This document shows, piece after piece, positions 60,533 to 64,000 of a stretch of DNA of 64,000 nt. The translations under genes were made by a program, and so were the position numbers. This DNA is from Psilocybe azurescens (Eukaryota > Basidiomycota > Agaricomycetes > Agaricales > Agrocybaceae). Numbering within the stretch: the stretch's first letter is position 1; every line of letters begins with the position of its first letter. Location of the stretch: NCBI GenBank assembly GCA_023853785.1, contig JAJIRX010000567.1:930001-994000 (forward strand), in the 5' to 3' direction. Below the pieces are notes generated by a model. The model saw nothing but the letters and a program-made list of their open reading frames with translations. It ran no database searches and was not told the origin of the DNA.

Positions 60533-61276
60533 GAGCTCTAAATAGACAGAGTTTTAAAGGTGAAACACACATATTCTGCGGCGCAGGTTCTGGGGTCCAA
60601 GCGACACCGTACGCATTTGCAATTTCTTCCAGATAACTATCCAGCTGGAATGCAGATGGAATTGGGGCGGAAATAGCTTTCAAGACGCGCTTCGATACGT
60701 GATGATCACGGTTTCCAACAGCAGAACGCGCAAAATCGGGGCCGACAAGCTCAATTAGGTATTTTCGTATAGCGTCAAGGTCTAACATAAAGTCAAAACC
60801 ATATTACTTGGACACATTGATGACTGCACACCTTTAGAATGGACATAAGGGGCAGCGTAGATTATCGTCGAAGTAGCTTCTATCATCACAGGGCTTGGAG
60901 GAACGCTAGAGGTCACCCATGAGGCGCCTTGACGCGATATGAATTTTGAGAAAATCATTGACGTACTGGCGCTCCAATTCATGGTATTTCTCCAGCAGAA
61001 CCCCTATCTGCATCTCTATTTCCTCCAGAAGATCCCCAAACGCCTCGTCCATGATCAGCTTTTCAGCTTTTTCGCGAGCCAGGGCAACATTATCCCGCTG
61101 AATCAGGGTGGCAATGTCGGTACGTGTGATGTTGGCCTGGGAGTCATTTTTAGCTTGGACCTGTCCTAGCCTCTGACTGGTGAGACGAAGCTGCGACTTG
61201 ATGACAGTGTCAGCTTGCTATTATCTGCGAAACAATGGAAGCTAGGAACCTTGACGGCAACCGAATCTGACTGCAT
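60525..61276 (-). CDS. IST1: IST1 family ESCRT-III regulator
   Basis: IST1 binds VPS4 and CHMP1/DID2 and regulates ESCRT-III in multivesicular body sorting and abscission. The core reads IKSQLRLTSQRLGQVQAKND, then RTDIATLIQRDNVALAREKA, EKLIMDEAFGDLLEEIEMQI and LLEKYHELE. After an intron: VMIEATSTIIYAAPYVHSK, and after another DLDAIRKYLIELVGPDFARS, then NRDHHVSKRVLKAISAPIPS and SYLEEIANAYGVAWTPEP. The ATG at 61276 is uncertain because the first intron would be only 32-38 nt. The join near 60950 does not splice cleanly, so one more base error is possible. It ends at TAA 60527-60525, eight bases into the TBC reading frame. Confidence 0.78.
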
Positions 61277-61774
61277 GGCTTGGAGTTCAGAGAGTGGTTG
61301 GTTCACAGAAGACCAAATTTGAGGATATGTGGCACCAGACACCTGAACGCTGGCTGTACGGAAATGATGCTTGACGGGTACTGAGGGCCGAGGGGGCTGC
61401 GAGCGGCAACGGGCAATCCGACATTCACAGCTCACCACACTCTAAAATCTGCCAGTTTCTTGATGGCACGTGGAAGAGTCTCACTTTAAGTTTCTTAATT
61501 GTAGACAGGGGTAAAAACACGGTAAAATGCCCGGGTGTGTAGCATGTTCTGGGAACCAAAGCCTTAGGTCGCTGTGTACTTAGTAAAGATCAGGATACAT
61601 GATAACTTTGTACTGAACGTGAACATTTCTTCCAGGCAAGCTGTTCCCCGCACACTCGCCGTTCAAACCGACTTGTGGGAACTATTGCTGATGTAATTGA
61701 GCAATTGATGGGTCAAGCATTGTCAAGTCAAGCACTGTCATCCAGCCAATAACCAGAGTTAAACGCCGGCTAGG
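61277..61774. promoter_or_regulatory. Divergent region between IST1 and PRCC with CACGTG
   Basis: About 500 bp between divergent starts. A CACGTG E-box core lies at 61467-61472. A minus-strand open frame reaching 61438 probably extends non-coding 5' leader sequence. Confidence 0.45.
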
Positions 61775-63068
61775 ATGCTCGGAATCGAAGACTACGGCAG
61801 CGACAGTGATTCAAGTCTCCCAGAGACCTCAAATACACCCTCTACCAGCAAGTCAACCTCTAAAAGTACCAAACCGCAGCGTGCTCCCAAAAGATCACTA
61901 TTTCGCTTCCAACTATCTCATCTTCCAAGGACGATGACTCCAAAGAAACGGAAAGTGATAGACCCACAAAGAAGCGAAAGACTGGCGCCGGGAGCTCTTC
62001 TCTTCTCTCTATGCTCCCTACTCCAAAAGAGAGTAATCCAAAACCTCAAGCGCAGCCTCGCGTTCTCGGCGGAGGTTCAGGTCGTGGTTTAAATTTCAAT
62101 GCCGCCTCCCTCACCTTTGATTCAGATTCTGCGAGCCATGATGTAGAAGAAGACTCGCATACGACCACTAAAGGAGAGGATGTTCCCACAGAGCAAAAAT
62201 CCTCTCCTGCTGTCCTCTTCAGGCCCACTTCAGTGGCGAAAGGGAGGAAGAACATTTCAGTGGAAGAGACAAATATCAACCAAACTCGTCCCCAACCCGT
62301 CCGTGCTCGATCTCCTGCTCCTGCTGTCGACTTTTTTCTCTTTGGGTAAGCTATCTTACAACGTGATGGTAATCAGATATTGATTCGTACTTCTTCAGGT
62401 TCCTCTAAATCGAATCAAACGATATCAGCAAACCCTGCCGCCCAGCTGGCATCTTCGTCATCTTCACAAAGCACAATATCATCTGCACCTGCATTACCCA
62501 CATTTGATATACCTGAGCCAACACCAACGGACCAATACCCTGGATATTATCAGTTACCTTCGGGAGCTTGGGCTGCCCACGACCCTGAATATTATGGCAG
62601 ATTCATGAAAAAATGGGAAAATGAGTACAACGCCCACGTTCGTGCGCTCGAGAAGGGCACTATTAAGGGCTTTGAGGGTCTTCGAGATGCTGCTGTAGAA
62701 GAGATTGATGCGCTGAAAGAAATGGAAAAGGCGAAGAAGGAGATCCAAGAGAGAGAAGAAAAGAAGGCGATTACACAGGGAGCTGGTGGGGGTCCCGTTG
62801 CGCCAAAAATGAATATTAATGTACGCTTCTATTCTTTGGCGACCGTGTCGTATTAACCCTTGTTTCAGGCAAGCAAAACTAGCGGAGTGGCTAGGTCACG
62901 CCATCAGCTTTCTACACTTCTGAAAGAGGCGTATGAGAACAGAGAGGCACTTGAAGAAAGGATAGCTCAAGGGAAACGAAACCGCAAAGAAGCTGGGAAC
63001 AAATACGGTATATATTCCTATGATGCAATCTTCTCGTCGAAGCTAATCTTTGGACAAAAGGTTTCTGA
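61775..63068 (+). CDS. PRCC-domain protein (MAD2B-interacting mitotic checkpoint regulator family)
   Basis: PRCC proteins are nuclear, associate with splicing factors and were linked to MAD2B in humans. It starts MLGIEDYGSDSDSSLPE. In the corrected frame it continues KKITISLPTISSSKDDDSKE and KKRKTGAGSSSLLSMLPTP, then RVLGGGSGRGLNFNAASLTF. The C-terminal core has PTDQYPGYYQLPSGAWAAHD, PEYYGRFMKKWENEYNAHVR and, after the last introns, ARSRHQLSTLLKEAYENREA and RIAQGKRNRKEAGNKYG. The last exon adds only GF and the stop. Two one-base breaks: the A4 run 61889-61892 lacks one base and the T6 run 62332-62337 has one too many (DFFSLG is the family reading). It converges on the HTD2-like gene with 9 bp between stop codons. 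Confidence 0.83.
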
Positions 63069-63077
63069 GTGTCCCAT

Positions 63078-64000
63078 TCACTGTACCATGACCTTGCCGG
63101 TCATTCCAACTACCCCATTTGCGTCGCTGCACCATACCAGGATGTTGGATTTATCGGTCCATTTCCCATTGATAATCAATTTCCGGTTGACAAACAAGGG
63201 ATTCGTCGCGCGGTATTCGAATTTCTGGAACTTGAGGTCGGGAAAATGGAGATTGACAGATTCCAACAGCATTTGGGCCGTGAGTGGTCCATGTACCAGG
63301 CGCTCTTGAAAGCAGTTGAGCATGCACAATGGTGCTTGGAAGAATCACCTACCAGGATAGCCTTCCTCTTTTTCGCAGTATTCCTTGTCCAGATGGATAT
63401 GGTGTGCGTTGAACATCAGTGCGGAGTACCGAAATAGCGTAACTGGCGTGGGCGTATATTCAAATGAAAAATCTATTGCAGTTGGGATATCGTTTACTGC
63501 CGTAATGGTAAGGTATGAGCGTAATATAATTGCTGGGAGATTCAAAGCTATTACCTGCGCGATCAAACACTTTCTTTCTGCTAGCGAATATCTCTGCATG
63601 GAAGTATACATGTGCTCTTTCTTCCACCACGGACGGTACACGTTGGCCTTCTTGTATAAACTCAATCTTCTGAGTGATAAAAACCATGGGTTTCCCCTTG
63701 TCAAATCCCTTCTCTTCTGCACTAGCAACTGTTGAGACACCCCTAGTGCTCTTCCCCACCAAAAGCGGATTGTCGTTATTCCACGTTATCTTTCCGCCCG
63801 CCCACATCCTCTTGGTGAAAGGAGGTGGAGGTGATATGTCCTCATCTGTGCCGTCCTTGCGCAGCTGGCCTTCTGGCCTTCGAGCGTGGAAAAATGCGAG
63901 GTGGTGCCCATAGGGCAATGGATCCCCCGCTTCAGGGGCTACATAAGGCCTCTTGCTGCCGTCACGAGTGGGTAGTGTAATGTAAAGATCCGACAAATGC
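63078..64000 (-). CDS. HTD2-like hydroxyacyl-thioester dehydratase, hot-dog fold (cut by window edge)
   Basis: HTD2 proteins act in mitochondrial fatty-acid synthesis, and relatives hydrate mesaconyl-CoA. The gene enters from beyond 64000. The visible part reads LPTRDGSKRPYVAPEAGDPL, then GHHLAFFHARRPEGQLRKDG, TDEDISPPPPFTKRMWAGGK and KGKPMVFITQKIEF with EERAHVYF. After an intron: FEYTPTPVTLFRYSALMFNA, then HHIHLDKEYCEKEEGYPERL and VHGPLTAQMLLESVNLHFPD. FNAHHIHLD is the hydratase-2 active-site motif and VHGPLTA its usual follow-up. It ends GVVGMTGKVMVQ. Two introns in the visible part splice in frame. The true start is outside the window. Confidence 0.8.

Overview
The window is nuclear DNA from a filamentous basidiomycete, most likely a mushroom-forming agaricomycete. 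Genes sit on both strands, are densely packed and are cut by many short GT-AG introns (mostly about 45-75 nt). The proteins are typical fungal housekeeping families, and one belongs to the degenerate protein-kinase-like class common in agaric genomes. I found no rRNA, tRNA, CRISPR array or bacterial-type operon. All gene models below were spliced by eye, so most exon edges are inferences from reading frame, splice sites and family conservation.

Layout. 1-7.7 kb: N-terminal part of the PI 4-kinase PIK1 (runs off the left edge), divergent from the oligosaccharyltransferase subunit OST3, then the COPII scaffold SEC16. 8.2-22 kb: a Puf3/Pumilio-type RNA-binding protein, kinesin-1, a decayed LINE fragment, elongation factor ELF1 and, divergent from it, kinesin-5. 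22.2-28.3 kb: VPS55, TRS120 (TRAPPII) and DPM2. 28.4-36.5 kb: one very large multi-exon gene with a C1-type zinc finger, possibly UNC80-like. 37-43.3 kb: a DUF4211 protein with a poly-glutamate tract, a kinase-like protein, an NSRP1-type splicing regulator and the exosome subunit MTR3. 43.5-48.3 kb: an L-type amino-acid transporter, an ATX1 copper chaperone and a COA8-like mitochondrial protein. 48.3-57 kb: NUP133, a SAM methyltransferase, an AIG1/FAR-17a membrane protein and PIG-H. 57.1-64 kb: a TBC-domain protein, IST1, PRCC and an HTD2-like dehydratase running off the right edge.

Many of these genes serve the secretory and endomembrane system: PIK1, SEC16, TRS120, VPS55, TBC, IST1, OST3, DPM2 and PIG-H. 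In fungi such neighbourhoods usually reflect chance and conserved synteny rather than co-regulated operons.

The most striking signal is not a new system. It is a repeated pattern of single-base reading-frame breaks inside otherwise well-conserved genes, nearly all of them at homopolymer runs. I count about twenty, in SEC16, PUF, both kinesins, TRS120, DUF4211, NSRP1, the transporter, NUP133, the methyltransferase, TBC and PRCC. This looks like residual long-read assembly error, and automated gene models here would be truncated or given false introns. Genuine curiosities are start codons isolated on their own exon (DPM2, ATX1), a likely 5-nt microexon in kinesin-1, GC-AG introns, an IST1/TBC reading-frame overlap, a TBC domain lacking its catalytic fingers, and CACGTG palindromes in several divergent promoters.
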